The notes beneath the pieces were generated by a model. That model was given only the letters and a program-made list of their open reading frames with translations. It had not been told where the DNA came from and searched no databases. DNA of 64,000 nucleotides from Pseudovirgaria hyperparasitica (taxonomy: Eukaryota > Ascomycota > Dothideomycetes > Acrospermales > Acrospermaceae). Shown here piece after piece: positions 46,958 through 58,686 of this stretch; positions within the stretch are counted from its first letter, which is position 1; the number at the start of each line of letters is the position of its first letter. The stretch covers positions 1,051,501 through 1,115,500 of the forward strand of contig NW_022985560.1 in the NCBI RefSeq assembly GCF_010093815.1, given 5' to 3'. The position numbers and the translations under genes are program-made.

Positions 46958-47752
46958 CTCGATGCTTTTGGCGTCGGGGATCTTCTTACACGCTTTTTCT
47001 TCGTATGAGTTGCTTTCAGGGGGTGTCGTAGCCGTGCCGAAGTCGTTTGAGCTTCTTCGATTCCGCGCGGGGGCCTGCGGCTTTTCAGTCCTCCTCAGAT
47101 TACTGAAGTAAATGACGATGCGCTACGTATTACGGGTAATACTGCGATTGAGGAAATGAGACCTCATTAATTTCGATATTTGTCGATTTGTGTGCTTAAT
47201 CGATTGCGCATGGTAAGATCACGATGTCGATAGTTGCCTTCCTCTGCTCTTGAAATGAGCAAAGTGAAGCTCTGCACCAGGTGAACGTGGTAAGTGTGTC
47301 GGTCAAACGAGCATGCCTCAGACAGTGAAGAGCACTATCCGCCAGTGAATTCTGGGAGTTGCGGTGAGCCATGGTGCCTATGGTGAATTTCCATCAGTGA
47401 ATGGTAGCTAGCAGTTCAGTATGGATAGGTACAATGACGGCAACAGTGAGGCTGACTGTAAGGCTGAAGATGCAGGCCTAGTCTAGCCGCGATCACAATA
47501 TCACATTCCTCTAGTCCTAAATACAGATCGCTCAGGTCCAAGACGCCGTTGTATGACATTGACGAATGAAAAAAATCTATAGGTGTTTTATTCATCGGCC
47601 CTAATCATATTCAGCCCAATGACAGACGTTGTTCATGCAGGGGTATTTCATTACGTGGTCAGCTCCAGCTAATTTCTCACGGAAAATTCTCACACCAAGC
47701 TTGACTCCTTTTCAGCGTTCCTGCGGTCATATCGCATTCGGAAGATTTACAC
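46958..47752. other. intergenic region
   Basis: Between two minus-strand genes. Upstream of the Ser-rich gene the frame continues without an ATG, so a 5' exon is not excluded. No other gene recognised. Confidence 0.4.
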
Positions 47753-48940
47753 TCAGTCATCGAGCGTCACATCATCTTGCCAGAACTTCGGCAAGTAGTA
47801 TTTTGTGTTCTCGTAAACCAGGAAGGTGACGCATGTCGACGGCAGTACCCTGACGATGTTCGGGATGATGCCTTTGTAGAAACCCATGACACCTTCCTTC
47901 CTCCAGACCTGTACTACAACGTCTGTGGCACCGCTGTACAGCTCTCTGGCATTGTAGATCTGGAGGCGTGATCGCACGACTTGGTAGGGATAGGTAACAC
48001 TGCCTGCAAATATCTTGGACATTCCACTGAGCGTCAGGTAGTCCCAATTGCTCAGCTCAACGCCGCTCCCTTTGTACTCGGACCGACGGTTTTTGAGTTG
48101 TTCGTACGCCACAAATTGGATGGCCCCATGTGAGACACCAAACAAGGAAGGAAGTAGGCCTCTCCAAAATCCAGGTATGCCCTCGGACTTGTACAGCCTT
48201 CGAATGCCATCGGAAATGCTTTTATAAGCACCTGGAGCATTTGCTCCTGTGGAGATCATCCGTGTCTTGATGACCCATATTGGATTCGTACATACGGCCG
48301 TCAGTATACCTGTAGGCCCATCAGTTTGAGATCGCAGTCTGGAATGCAAGCCATCTCACCTGAGGTCCCAGATGCAACGAAGTAATCCATAGAATGAAGC
48401 CGCTCTCCTCCGCGATATGATTGCATGATATCTTTCAAATTACGATACCTGGTATCGTAAGCCTTTGTAATATCCATGGCATGGACGTACCGACCAGAGG
48501 AAGTATAGAGCCCAGCTCACTGAGTTGCCAATCATGTTTGGCATGAGCCCTCTGTACAAAGCCTTGAAGTTTCCCTCATCGCGAACAATTTGGCGTAGTA
48601 CCCGCAACGAGTCCCCAGGCTTACTCTTACGATCAATTTCCACTATATGGCATTAGCTCAAGCTCATTATGTTTGCTGCACTTCGTCCGCGAGTTGTCCC
48701 AACATGCGGTGTAGGGAGCGGGGGGATAGGGCGGCGTAAAAGAACTAGAAATCCACGCATTCGAAGCCATCTGAGTAGGGAACCCAACGTACATTGTAGC
48801 CTGGTCTTCAGGATATCAAACGGGTGTACTGCCAACGTTGCAACGACGCCTGCTGAGAAGCCCGCAGTGGACTCTATGATGGAGGGGGGAAGGTTGCTGC
48901 TGGACGTTCTCCCATCGATGGGAGGAACGACTCGAGGCAT
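47753..48940 (-). CDS. FLX1: mitochondrial carrier, Flx1/folate-FAD transporter type
   Basis: SLC25-family inner-membrane carrier. Exons 48793-48940, 48495-48642, 48360-48448 and 47753-48309 give 313 residues, normal for the family. Three repeats with signature PxD/ExxK-type motifs are visible: HPFDILKTRLQ (repeat 1), NPIWVIKTRMIST (repeat 2) and YPYQVVRSRLQI (repeat 3). The PIW in repeat 2 and RLQLEIDRKSKPGDSLRV after the first helix match the folate/FAD/pyrimidine carrier branch, where Flx1 is the closest known fungal member. Intron 2 has a GTCGGT donor, chosen because it alone keeps the conserved FLWYRNLKD frame. Substrate assignment is from family resemblance. Confidence 0.85.
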
Positions 48941-49304
48941 ATCGGAAGCTGAATGCTGCCGATGGTCATGCTGCGGAGGCCGACGCTACCTTGTTGGCCA
49001 TAAAATGGTGTCGTTGGAGGTCATGAATATGATGTATGAAATGGATGAGATGCGGGACACTTGTGAGAGCTACAAGCGGTGGTGAGGCTGGGCACGCGAG
49101 GACCACCGGAAGCCGAACCCTTGGTGCCGCGACGGACTAACCAATTGCGGTTTAGACTTCCCGATGACACAACCTTATAGATGTCAGAGCGAGGCGAGGA
49201 TCCATGCCAGGTGGAAGATCTGCACTGCAGTAAACATGTCGATGCTTCTATTCATCATCGTCGCATTCATTGATCAAAGTTGTACTGCTGACCTCCCATT
49301 TCCC
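48941..49304. other. intergenic region
   Basis: Between two minus-strand genes. Should hold the FLX1 promoter and the 3' UTR of the homeobox factor. Nothing else seen. Confidence 0.45.
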
Positions 49305-51822
49305 TTAGCAACTCGACCTGCATCGGAACGCCTTGAGTGACATTAGCTTCGCCAGCTGCGAGACTAGAACACGATGATTGCCTGAAAGAAAATGTTTCAA
49401 TGAAGTCGAAGCTTGCTGTAAGCCTGTAAAGTCCTTGGATGGGACAAATTGCCCAACCTCAGGATGCGCAATGGAGAATCTTGGTGGCTCTTTCAATGAG
49501 ATGACCAGCCCTTCAAATTGAGAGCCACAGTCTGGCGACGCCATGTGGAGGTCGATGGTCTCGATTGTACTGAAGGGGACTTCGATCCTATATCCTACTG
49601 CCTGCTCCATCATGTAATAGTATAGACCCGCGTCTTCTGAAGAGTAGAAAACAATCAAGTCTGTCGACCTACGCCCTCGTCGAGACCATGAGCCGATCCT
49701 CACGGACTTGCAAGTAAAGTGCTCGACAGGCACGCTTCGAAGAGCGATAGGTGCATCTAAGTTCGTGTTATGAAGCGTAGCAATAAGGCTACCGCTCGTC
49801 ATTAGATCTTCATGGTGTTGTTTCTTTGTGGACACTGAATTGGTTTGTATGCTGAGGTCACGATTCTCTGTGAGCTCAGGGCCAGGCTCGCATTGCGGGT
49901 CCCAATCATCCATGGTAAGGCCTGCTCGGAAATGCTTTGACAAATGCCTTGCTCGTGCCTTCCAAGTATCGAGAGTCTCGGAACAGAACCCGCAGCGCCA
50001 ACGGTGTCTGGAGTAGTCTACCTGGCTCTGCCATTGACACGCCAGGTCATCTGTCATGGTGACCATATGGAAGCTCTTGAGATGCTGAGCGAGATGGTCT
50101 TTTCTAAGAAAGGTCCTGTCTCCACTCTTGGGATCAAGGCACTCGGATATACGGTGACAGTTCTCCGCATGAGAATCATCTGGATCTTTCAAACCACAGA
50201 ATACGCACTGATGGCCATAGCCAGTCTTGCACAATACTCGAAAGCCATGGGCCATGCATGTGTATTGACGCATTGGCAGATGATTTGTCTCCTCATGTCT
50301 TTTCCATGTCTTGGCATTGAGTACTTTACCACAGAAGGTGCAATAAAACACAGCTTCGTTTGTCTTCATAGGGGCGAGAGGGTGCTGACGTATCATGGAT
50401 ATCGAGCTAGACTGGGCATACTTTCGTCTTCTTCCCCGTTTCGGGCGCTCTAGAAAGAGAGTATCGCCCCCTTGGGAGAAAGCCGAGCCTTTACTGGAGT
50501 AAGAGTGCGCAGATCGAAATGAGCCAAAGACGGTCGGGCTAAGCTTATCGAATTCATGTAACCTGTTGAAACACGTCGAATATTGTGAGGTCGTCTCGGA
50601 GTCTGAATGCGTGACAACATCAACCTGATGCAGCCCTACCGGGTTGAGAGAAAACGTTGGATCCGGAGTCGTCGGCGCGTGTATGCCTTCCATAGGTTTA
50701 GCAGCGATATTCCTATCTTGGAGGTGCTCCCTGTATATAGGGATCAGGCAAAGAATTGAAAAGGAGCTGGGGTGGATACTTTACGTGCACTTCGAGATCA
50801 GCCTGCGTGTCGAAACGGCGCGAACACGGCCAGAATTCCGAGCACATATGGCCAAGATCTGCAAGCTCCCCAAGTTCATCATGATGTTCTGGAAGCTTTA
50901 TGATCGATGTATCCCATATAGTTCCAGTCATATCTATGATTTCATGGCTGTCTACGCCCTCGCATCTACTGTAAGACCCGGGGTTGTGCGAGTGTTGGGC
51001 AGCATGCTGAATATCATCCTCCGAAGCTCCTTCTTCAGAAGATGAAAGCCATCGCTCCATTGTACTAAGCTTTCTTCGTCGGGCGTTAGTAAACCATGTC
51101 TGTATCTGTTTTATCGAGAGACCTGATTGCGCCGAAAGCTCCAATTTTTCATCAGCCGTAGGATATGGAGCATCATGATGTGTATCAAGCCAGCTCTGGA
51201 GCACTCCAACAGATTTAAGTGAGAAATTTGCTCTAGGTCGCTTTTGCTTGCGGTTGATCATTGACGCGATTGATCTGGACGGCTTCTGATACGCCGAGGT
51301 GCTTGGCATAGTTGTGTATGTGCTGCTCTGTGGTAGACTCTTTGGGTAGACATTCGATGTGCTGAAGCCGTGCAATGGAAATATAGTCGCGGAGCATGGT
51401 CCACTTTCTATATCGCACATTACGTCGCTTTCGAAAGAAGAGCCGTACTGCAAATTCCCCAGTTGTACGAGCGCGTCGATCTGTTTGTCACGGCCCATGG
51501 AAAAGCTCGAACTCCGTGGCTATATACATACTGTGAGCAAGGCAGGAGTATTCTTACTCTGTTGGGCACTGACATCGACAGACAAGGGAGCCCAGTCAGT
51601 CCCACCTTGCATCAACACATCACTGTCTGCTGTTTGTGCCACAGCAGTCTGCGCGGGAGCATCTTCGAAGATGGTGAGGCACTCAGTTGTGAGAAGATCG
51701 CCGAAGTCGAGCTCCCAGGAAGTAGTATCTAGCTCGTACTGTGTTGTAGATACCTGTTCGAGGTCTGTATAGGATATTGTGTCCATAGTACCAAAGCTGA
51801 ACCTTTGAACGCTTAGCACCAA
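49305..51822 (-). CDS. homeobox (TALE-type) plus C2H2 zinc finger transcription factor
   Basis: Nuclear DNA-binding regulator. Exons 51532-51822, 50780-51480 and 49305-50730 give 805 residues; an in-frame ATG at 51786 would remove the first 12. The homeodomain lies at about 176-236, with LKSVGVLQSWLDTHHDAPYP and the recognition helix KQIQTWFTNARRRKL (W226, N229, R231). Zinc-finger pairs follow: C310/C316 with H329/H333 across the second junction, C461/C464 with H476/H481, and C577/C580 with H593/H597; Cys/His near 506-525 may form another. The C-terminal part (VRIGSWSRRG to FSTIETIDLHM) is a conserved beta-rich domain seen in related fungal factors. Target genes are unknown. Confidence 0.9.
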
Positions 51823-52230
51823 TCGAAACAGTGAATGGATGGTCGAAATTGATTGCCGCTTTCAGAGATGTAATTCGATAAATTTGAAATTGAAGAGCTG
51901 AGCGACTGTAATCTCAGGTGCGCCGCGCCTATAGTCAGATGCAAGATGATATTGAAGGTGAAGCTGCTCAGTGAGTGAGAAGTCGCTTTGGCCACGGGCT
52001 TTCGTGAGCTGACGAATCACAGCTTTGAAAGCGAAATATCGCCCTGAACATCAAGCTAAGGGCCGCGGTCGGACACGCGACAAAACCAAATCATATTAAA
52101 CTTTATATGCATTTGTAAGATAATTGTCTGCGAATCTTTGAATTTATTGGGTATGCTCTGCGCAAATCTGCTATCCTTTGTAAAGACAGGCTTTCCACAA
52201 GACATCATCTCGGCGTGTTAGTGCTACACA
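51823..52230. other. intergenic region
   Basis: Between the homeobox factor and the FHA kinase, both on the minus strand. It holds the promoter of the former and the 3' UTR of the latter. No other feature seen. Confidence 0.45.
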
Positions 52231-54068
52231 TCAGCGATACCTAGCCTTCTTTGAGTTGAGTCGTGCCATACAATCACCAGCAGCAGACGCATCCTGAATA
52301 TCCAGGTCTGTGATTCCCTCGTCATACAGCGAGGTTCTCCGTCTTCTTATAGCATTCACAGCAGTTGACTTAACAGCCTGTCCATGTCTTGCTCCGCGTA
52401 TATCCTCAGCTCCTAACTGTTTAAATCGTGATTCAAAGTCTTTGGGTTGATTTTGCCTCCATTCCTCTTGTTCAGGAACCTCCGGGATGGTCGATAGATT
52501 TCTTTGCGAGTTTGGATTTCCAGGCGCAGCCTTTTGCTGGAAGAATGGCGACTTGAATGAAGTGAGATCATCCTCTGCACCTTGAAGGCGTTCAACGAGT
52601 CGAAATACCTTGCGTCGAGGCTTCCATGAAGCTACTACGCGATCGTACACTGCTTGTAACTCAGTGGCATAACTTTTGTTGGTGAACCAGGGATGAGCAA
52701 GCGCTTCTGTGGCTGTTAGTCGGCTATCTTCGCTTAGAGTGAGCAGTTTGCGGATGAGGTCTTTCGGACGCTTGTTTATGCACGACCAGTTTGCTCCATA
52801 ATCAAGAACTTCGAGATTGCAACGAGCAGAAAGAGTGATGACATGATCCTTTGGATTCCTTTGAAAGTCAGGATGCGAACGATCAGCGAAAATTATGTCT
52901 CCAGAGAGCAGAGTAGCACATATGCACCCGATACTCCACATGTCCACCTTTGCGGTATAACCTGCATCTGTGACGGCAGGATTCTTAGAGTAGATTTCTG
53001 GAGCGCAGAATTCCGTGGTCCCCGCCAAAGACGTCATACGAAGCTTAGTCCTGTTTGTTTTTGGATGATTGTGGCTCGTAGACGGAGGAGAGTACCTGGC
53101 ACTCCCAAAATCGGTGATGATGATACGAGCGCCATCTCCTAACGAGGTCACAAGTATATTGTCCGGCTTGAGGTCACGATGGACAACACCTAATCCGTGA
53201 AGATACTCAACCCCTTTTAGGATTTGGTAGACGAACGTACATGCCTCACCATCTGCGAGGGTACCATCCTTGAACTCGATGTACGAAAACAGGTCGCCAC
53301 CTGCGACAAGCTCTTGAAATAGATATATGGTGTTGGTCGTCCAGAATACTTTCTCGATCGTGATGACGTTCTGGTGACTCAGCTGTTTGAGTATGTCCAG
53401 CTCACGGAAGGTTTTGCGAGCTCTGCTTGCAGACTGTGATGCGCTCTCGCGACTTGATGCCTGCAAGTTGATTGTCTTGCAAGCAAGTTGCTGGCCAGAA
53501 GTCCGCTCAAGTGCCATGTAAACACTGCCTTGGCCCCCTGCACCAAGCTTACGGGTGGAGATAGTATAGTGGTTTTGGAGTAGCTTATGCTCCTTTTCTC
53601 GCACACGGTCGAAGTGATGTGACTTACTTGGGTTTGCTTCCATGAATGTCAATTTGACTGCTCCTGCTAGATCAAGTTCATCTCCATGACAAAGGAGTAC
53701 CGACTGTACTGCTTGTCGGTGCAGATGGACTTTACGCGGTACGTCTGGGCAACCAGATGTGACATGGGTGACTAGTGTTGTTCCATTTGTCGACATATCT
53801 TCAACATACACAAGCGGGATCGGCGCTGTTTCAGAATCATCGAACACGACGCAATGAACGCACAAGTGCTTATTAGAGATACGCGCATCGTCCCATGAGC
53901 GACGACAGGACGAGCGATCCCTTCCCAGATAGAAGCGATCGTTTGAGTGTATGGGAATCGTAGAGTTAACGTCAGAGTAGAAGTCTGCTAATGTGTTTAG
54001 CTAAACAATTGTTGGACATAACTTGTCCAGTCGATACCATTTACCCGAAGGTAAGCTACTATACCCAT
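52231..54068 (-). CDS. FHA-domain Ser/Thr protein kinase (Mek1/Cds1/Dun1-like)
   Basis: Checkpoint-type kinase with an N-terminal phosphothreonine-binding FHA domain. Exons 54038-54068 and 52231-53987 give 595 residues. The FHA domain (about 5-125) has all key marks: YLGRDRSS (G32-R33), ISNKH (S48, H51) and STNGT (76-80). The kinase domain begins near 152 with GAGGQGSVY (from G159), Lys 181 in LACKTI, HRDLKPDN (280-287), DFG (303-305), activation loop MTSLAGTTEFCAPE with APE at 339-341, and WSIGCI. A basic C-terminal tail follows. The single FHA domain and length fit Mek1 (meiosis), Cds1/Rad53 (replication checkpoint) or Dun1; sequence alone does not decide. The first exon encodes only ten whole codons. 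Confidence 0.9.
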
Positions 54069-54484
54069 CCTCGATGGAGTGTCTGGCCTAGCGTAGATGA
54101 TATCTCGGATTGACGGAAAAAAAAGTTCTATTGAGCGGTGTATATATCATGTTCATTATTTAAGGCTTCCAAGCTTTGGATGTCAGTGTAGATCACGTGC
54201 GAAATTTCAGATCCGCTTTACCTAATAGAGACTAGCCGCGTCTCGCTAAACACCTCCGCACACAAAACGCCTATCTACATCACATCTCTCATTCTTCTTT
54301 GCACCAACAGCAACTCATCCTCAATAACGACGTAAGTTCCCATCACTGCCCGCACCCTTCACTCAGACGTATCTCATAATCATGAGATAATGCTTGACTG
54401 CCCTGCTACCATATATCCGAGATTACGTACTCGCTCTCTACAATTGACAGCTAACATGCTCTTCAGTTTGTCTAGTTATCGAAG
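54069..54484 (+). promoter_or_regulatory. promoter and spliced 5' UTR of eL41
   Basis: Divergent gap between the FHA kinase and the eL41 gene. CT-rich sequence near 54270-54300 is typical of fungal ribosomal protein start sites. A GTAAGT donor at 54332 and CTCTTCAG acceptor ending at 54466 mark a likely 135-bp intron in the 5' UTR, 18 nt before the ATG; such leader introns are common in ribosomal protein genes. This is inferred from splice signals only. Confidence 0.5.
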
Positions 54485-54613
54485 ATGAGAGCCAAGTGGA
54501 GAAAGAAGCGCGTTCGACGTCTTAAGCGTAAGAGAAGAAAGACGAGAGCCAGATCGTAAGTAATCACCAATTAATGTCGCCGATGCACCATCTCACAACC
54601 TCGTAGCAAGTAA
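54485..54613 (+). CDS. RPL41: 60S ribosomal protein eL41 (25 residues)
   Basis: One of the smallest known eukaryotic proteins, an Arg/Lys-rich helix at the ribosomal subunit interface. Exon 1 (54485-54555) begins MRAKWRKKRVRRLKRKRR, near-identical to all eukaryotic eL41. Read straight through, the frame stops after 24 residues ending in Ser. A GTAAGT donor inside the Ser codon and a CTCGTAG acceptor ending at 54606 instead join TC to C AAG TAA (54607-54613), which gives the standard Ser-Lys C-terminus and 25 residues. The last coding exon is therefore 7 nt. The gene is far below normal ORF cut-offs. Confidence 0.95.
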
Positions 54614-55120
54614 ACGACTCGAGAGCTCTCGATCCGATGACCGGTTACATCCCCTGCAAACTCCGCGCAACGCCTGTTGCAACACCGCACCTCTGACGAC
54701 GCGACACAACCTCACTACACTATTTTCCCGACAATGATCATGCGACGACTTCAGCGTCGGCCACACGATGGCTTGACGATGACTTTTTTCAATTGGCTGG
54801 CGTCTGGTTAGGTGCTTCGGATGCAAACTCATGGTGAATGGTGGGAATCTTGTAGGCAATGTTTCTCTGCGGTCTGACAAAAAGTCATCGAGCTCCTTTC
54901 GGCGTAACTTGAGTTATGAACCCTCTAAAACCGGCTTCTTCTTCGGATATCCAAGAAGTTTGGCCTTTGAGCAAGTTCGTTCCGCATGGGCCATATGTAC
55001 GCAATATCAATGCAATTCAATGACCTAACACGACATGTGCACGCATTACCTGTGATTTGAGCAGAAAACAATGTTTGATTGACCTGTATGCATATACCTG
55101 CATCCCGATCCCTCCATCCT
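54614..55120. other. convergent intergenic region
   Basis: Between the eL41 stop and the GH3 enzyme stop. Holds both 3' UTRs. No other feature seen. Confidence 0.45.
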
Positions 55121-57545
55121 TCAGGCACCTGAAGACAAGAAGTCATCGTGCTGTCGCGTGACCGCACTCGCTGGCGGTTGAGGCCATGCGTCCAACAAAA
55201 GCTCACTGCCAGTCAATGTCAACTTCAGCGTCGTCAGCGGCTGGTTGTCGACTTGTAACTGATATGTCCCTGGAAACAACACCCTGTCACCATTCTCAAG
55301 AACCCGACTAAGACTATTCAGCGTCAAATTCAGGTGCGCCGTCTTCGTCTTGCCTGGTGCGATTCCCAGCAACCTCTCGTATGCAATCAAGCTCTTCTTC
55401 GGATAAGGCGCAGGTCCATTGCTTCCTACACCGAAGCCCAGCACGACGAAGTCCGACGTCACCTCCTTTCCACTATTTGTGACCGCGACCGGCACGCTGG
55501 CCAATGGACACAGATCGAGATGCTTCTCCGTACACCCATCCACCAATTCGGCAATATCAAAGCTCAGAGCCTGCTCTCCTTCCTCGACACTCACATCAAA
55601 CGTCGTATAATGCAGTCCCGATCCAAAAGGATACACCGCCTCCCCCTCATACCACCTGTACGTCCTCCCCGGACTCCCCTCCCCGGGTCTCAGCCTCATA
55701 TCCGTCATCTTAACTTCGTCCACATAGCCCCCCGGATACTGCGTAACCGGCAGTCTTCCCGCCGGCGCCGCCTTCCCCGTCAGCACATCCATCACCGCCC
55801 TCCCCCCATCCTGCCCCGGGTACCCAGCCCACAACAGCGCACCAATCCGCTCGTCGTCGCGGATAAACGAGGAGTCCACCTGGCCGCCGCCCATCTGCAC
55901 CACTACCATCGGCTTGCCGTAGCCGGCAAGTCGCTTGATGACGCTGGTTTGGCCCGCGCCCCAGGTTATGACGTCGCGGTCCCGCGATTCTGCTTCGTTG
56001 CTGTTGTCGATGCCGGCTACGACGATGAGGACGGAGGCCGCGTCAGCTGCCGCCCAGATGTCGGGCCATGTGCCTGTTGCGGGATCGCTTGCCGTTGGGC
56101 CTTGTGCGTACTTGATGGAGATGCCGAGAGCTTGCGCTGCGGCGAGGGGGGAGGTGAGGTATGGTGCGACGCCGTAGTAGTTTCCTTGCATTTGGGTGGT
56201 GGCGTTGGCCCAGTTTCCGATCAGGGCGATGGAGGTATTGGGGGTCAGGGTCAGGGGGAGGATGCGGTTGTCGTTCTTGAGAAGGGTGATGCCTTTGACG
56301 GCGGCGGTGTATGCGAGGTTCTGTGCGGCTGGGGTGTTGACGTCGCTCCAGGCGAGGTTGCGGTAGGGTTGTGCGGCTGGGGGGTCGAAGTAGCCGAGGC
56401 GGATGAGGGTGGAGTAGGCGCGGACGAGAGCTTTGTCGAGGGCGGACTCGTTGTAGAGGCCTTGCGTGTGGGCGGAGAGGAGGTAGCGTTGGTAGGATGA
56501 GCCGCAGTTTATGTCGGTGCCGGCGAGGAGGGATGAGGCGACGGCTTCTTCAAGGGTGGACGTGTAGTTGTGCGGGGAGAAGACGTTTAAGACGGCGTCG
56601 CAGTCGCTTACAACTAGGTTGTCCTCGGACGTCCAGTTCCAGTGGTCGCGCAGGATTGTCTGGAGGATGTACGGATCCGCGCATGTCGGGACGCCGTTGA
56701 CGGCATCTACTCCTGTCAGTATCCAAAGCTTCATCTTCTTGTCTCCTTAGGGACTCACTGTACGAACACATCACACTCCCCACATCTTCGTCCCTCGCAC
56801 AGGTCTGGAATGGCGGCGAGTAATACTCACTCAGATCCTGCATGCCGATCACCGCATCGAACCCCTTTCTCGAATTCCCAGCCCAGTCCTCAAGATCATA
56901 CCCAGCCCAATGCTTACACGTCGCCACAACCTTCCTGTATTCTCCATCCCCTTGCAAGCCCGCGATCAGGTTCTTGACGTAGGAGCTCAGATGGAACGGA
57001 TCCTCCCCGGGCGTCTCCTGACCTCTGCCCCATCTTGGGTCCTTGAAGGGATTGATATTCGGTGTCCAGTAGTCCAGTCCCGCCAGATTCGCATTACTGA
57101 ACGCGCGAGCCTCCGTACTCACGACTGTTGCAACGGCTTTGATGAGTGCATCATCAAACGCGGCGCCGATCAAGATCGGCTGCGGGAACGATGTCGCGTG
57201 GCTGAACTCTCCTGCGGTATTGAATTTCACACCGAGCGACTTTGCAACGCCGTGCAGGGCCTCGTTCCACCATTGATACTTTGGTAGGCCTAGGCGCGAG
57301 AGGCCCAGGGCTGTGTTGCCGGTCTGGTCTATCTTCTCATTGATGGACATTAGGGATATGAGAGATAGAGCTCTTGTTCTTGTATCTGTTAGGGTCGTTA
57401 GTGGCAGTGCCAGTCATCAGGGAAGTGACTGACCAGCAGAGGCATCGCATATTGTGTTGTTAGCTAGTGGACCCTTTGCACAATCTGGAAATGCAGCGTT
57501 GGCGATACCGGTGAGGAACAGAGCCAAGAGGGCGTATGGATACAT
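55121..57545 (-). CDS. secreted GH3 glycosidase, beta-xylosidase type
   Basis: Exo-acting glycoside hydrolase family 3 enzyme, probably releasing xylose from xylo-oligosaccharides outside the cell. Exons 57434-57545, 56759-57385 and 55121-56706 give 774 residues. A signal peptide is evident (YPYALLALFLTGIANA, cleavage before AFPDC). The first barrel domain carries PKYQWWNEALHGVA, WTPNINPFKDPRWGRGQETP, CKHWAGYDLEDW and the nucleophile loop VVSDCDAV with Asp 281. Domain 2 (LLKNDNRILPLT, the ALIGNWANATTQMQGNYYG region) and a C-terminal fibronectin-III-like domain (YPFGSGLHYTTF, GDRVLFPGTYQLQVDNQP) complete it. YQWWNE and SDCDAV favour xylosidase over glucosidase. Coding strand goes from C-rich to G-rich near 55900. 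Confidence 0.93.
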
Positions 57546-58686
57546 AGTGACACGAGGGAGACCAAATGGTAAGTTCTGCATAAGGGTATCAAGCAAAACT
57601 CTCTCTTCATCTCAGGGGAATCTTCTCCGGCCTTATAGACTCAACCCCCTAGTATCCCTCCTCTTCCATCCCTCCACCTTGGCTCCCTCACTCAATCAAT
57701 ATTCACCAGATCATCCGACCTCCAAATATGGTCTCCACTATAACACTCATGACGCTGTACGTAGTCCAAAGTGTTAAATGAAACACAGATGAGATATGAT
57801 TGGCTCGTCACACCCTGCCCTCCCGCAACTCGACAACGGCTACGCGCCGAAGATCTGCGGGATGCGGAGAACTTACCGACTGCACAGCAGGTATTTAGGC
57901 TATATTCAGCCCATCGCCACTGGAAGCGGTGTCGCCGCTTGTTGACATTAGGTAATTCTACTATGATTCTGGGAGTGTGGTTTAGATGATACAGCCACTT
58001 CGATTGATTGTGTCTAAGCAGTGTATGCGCAGAATAGGCAGGTGTTACTGGGGTTTGAGAGTCTTACTTCGGTCATATATGTTGCGGTTTTGGGATTGGA
58101 TGGACAGATGCGAGGGTGGAGGTTCTATAGCAACAGGCTGCTCGAAAGGGTTGCCTAATTTCTCCGACTACCGGGTCTGCACGTATTCTGATATAGTGTC
58201 TGTTTATTACTACTTGTTGGTAGGGCACCTTCTTTTGCAGGTCTGCTTACATCTTCAGCCAGCCCTGTTAACATGTAGATCAGTGTTCAGAGCTAGGAAT
58301 AGCATACACTTCAACTCATATATTTTTGTAGTACAGTGCGTGACGGTCGTCGATATGCATTCTATAGTTCTGTAATCCACACTAAATGGAATCAGCTAAT
58401 CGTGAGTCTCCTCATGGACATGACTTGACAGACGGAAAACGTCTCATAGTTGCTTCCGGACTGACAACGTACTTTGTATATTTACCATCCAGAGTGCGCG
58501 AACTAGCCGTGTATGCGCTTTCATTGCTATGTTCGTCGCCGCGCTCATGTCTTGCGCCACTAATATCAAGCGGAGCAGGCCAAGTCATGCCACACCTTCG
58601 CGCGTACGCAGTACTTGAGACCATCGAAATCCGTTGCTCGACGTCTCGTGCAGCCTGGAGTGTGGAATTCCTAGAACAAGCCTCGC
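57546..58686. other. intergenic region
   Basis: About 1.1 kb upstream of the GH3 gene, large enough for a regulated promoter. It also holds the 3' UTR of no plus-strand gene; the next gene ends here on its right. Open frames present have no family resemblance. Confidence 0.4.

Noticed and set aside
55121-56734. GH3 gene as two separate ORFs (55121-56734 and 56550-57350)
   Set aside because: A 52-bp intron with GTGAGT donor and TAG acceptor joins them and restores the conserved CSYNAVNGVP motif.
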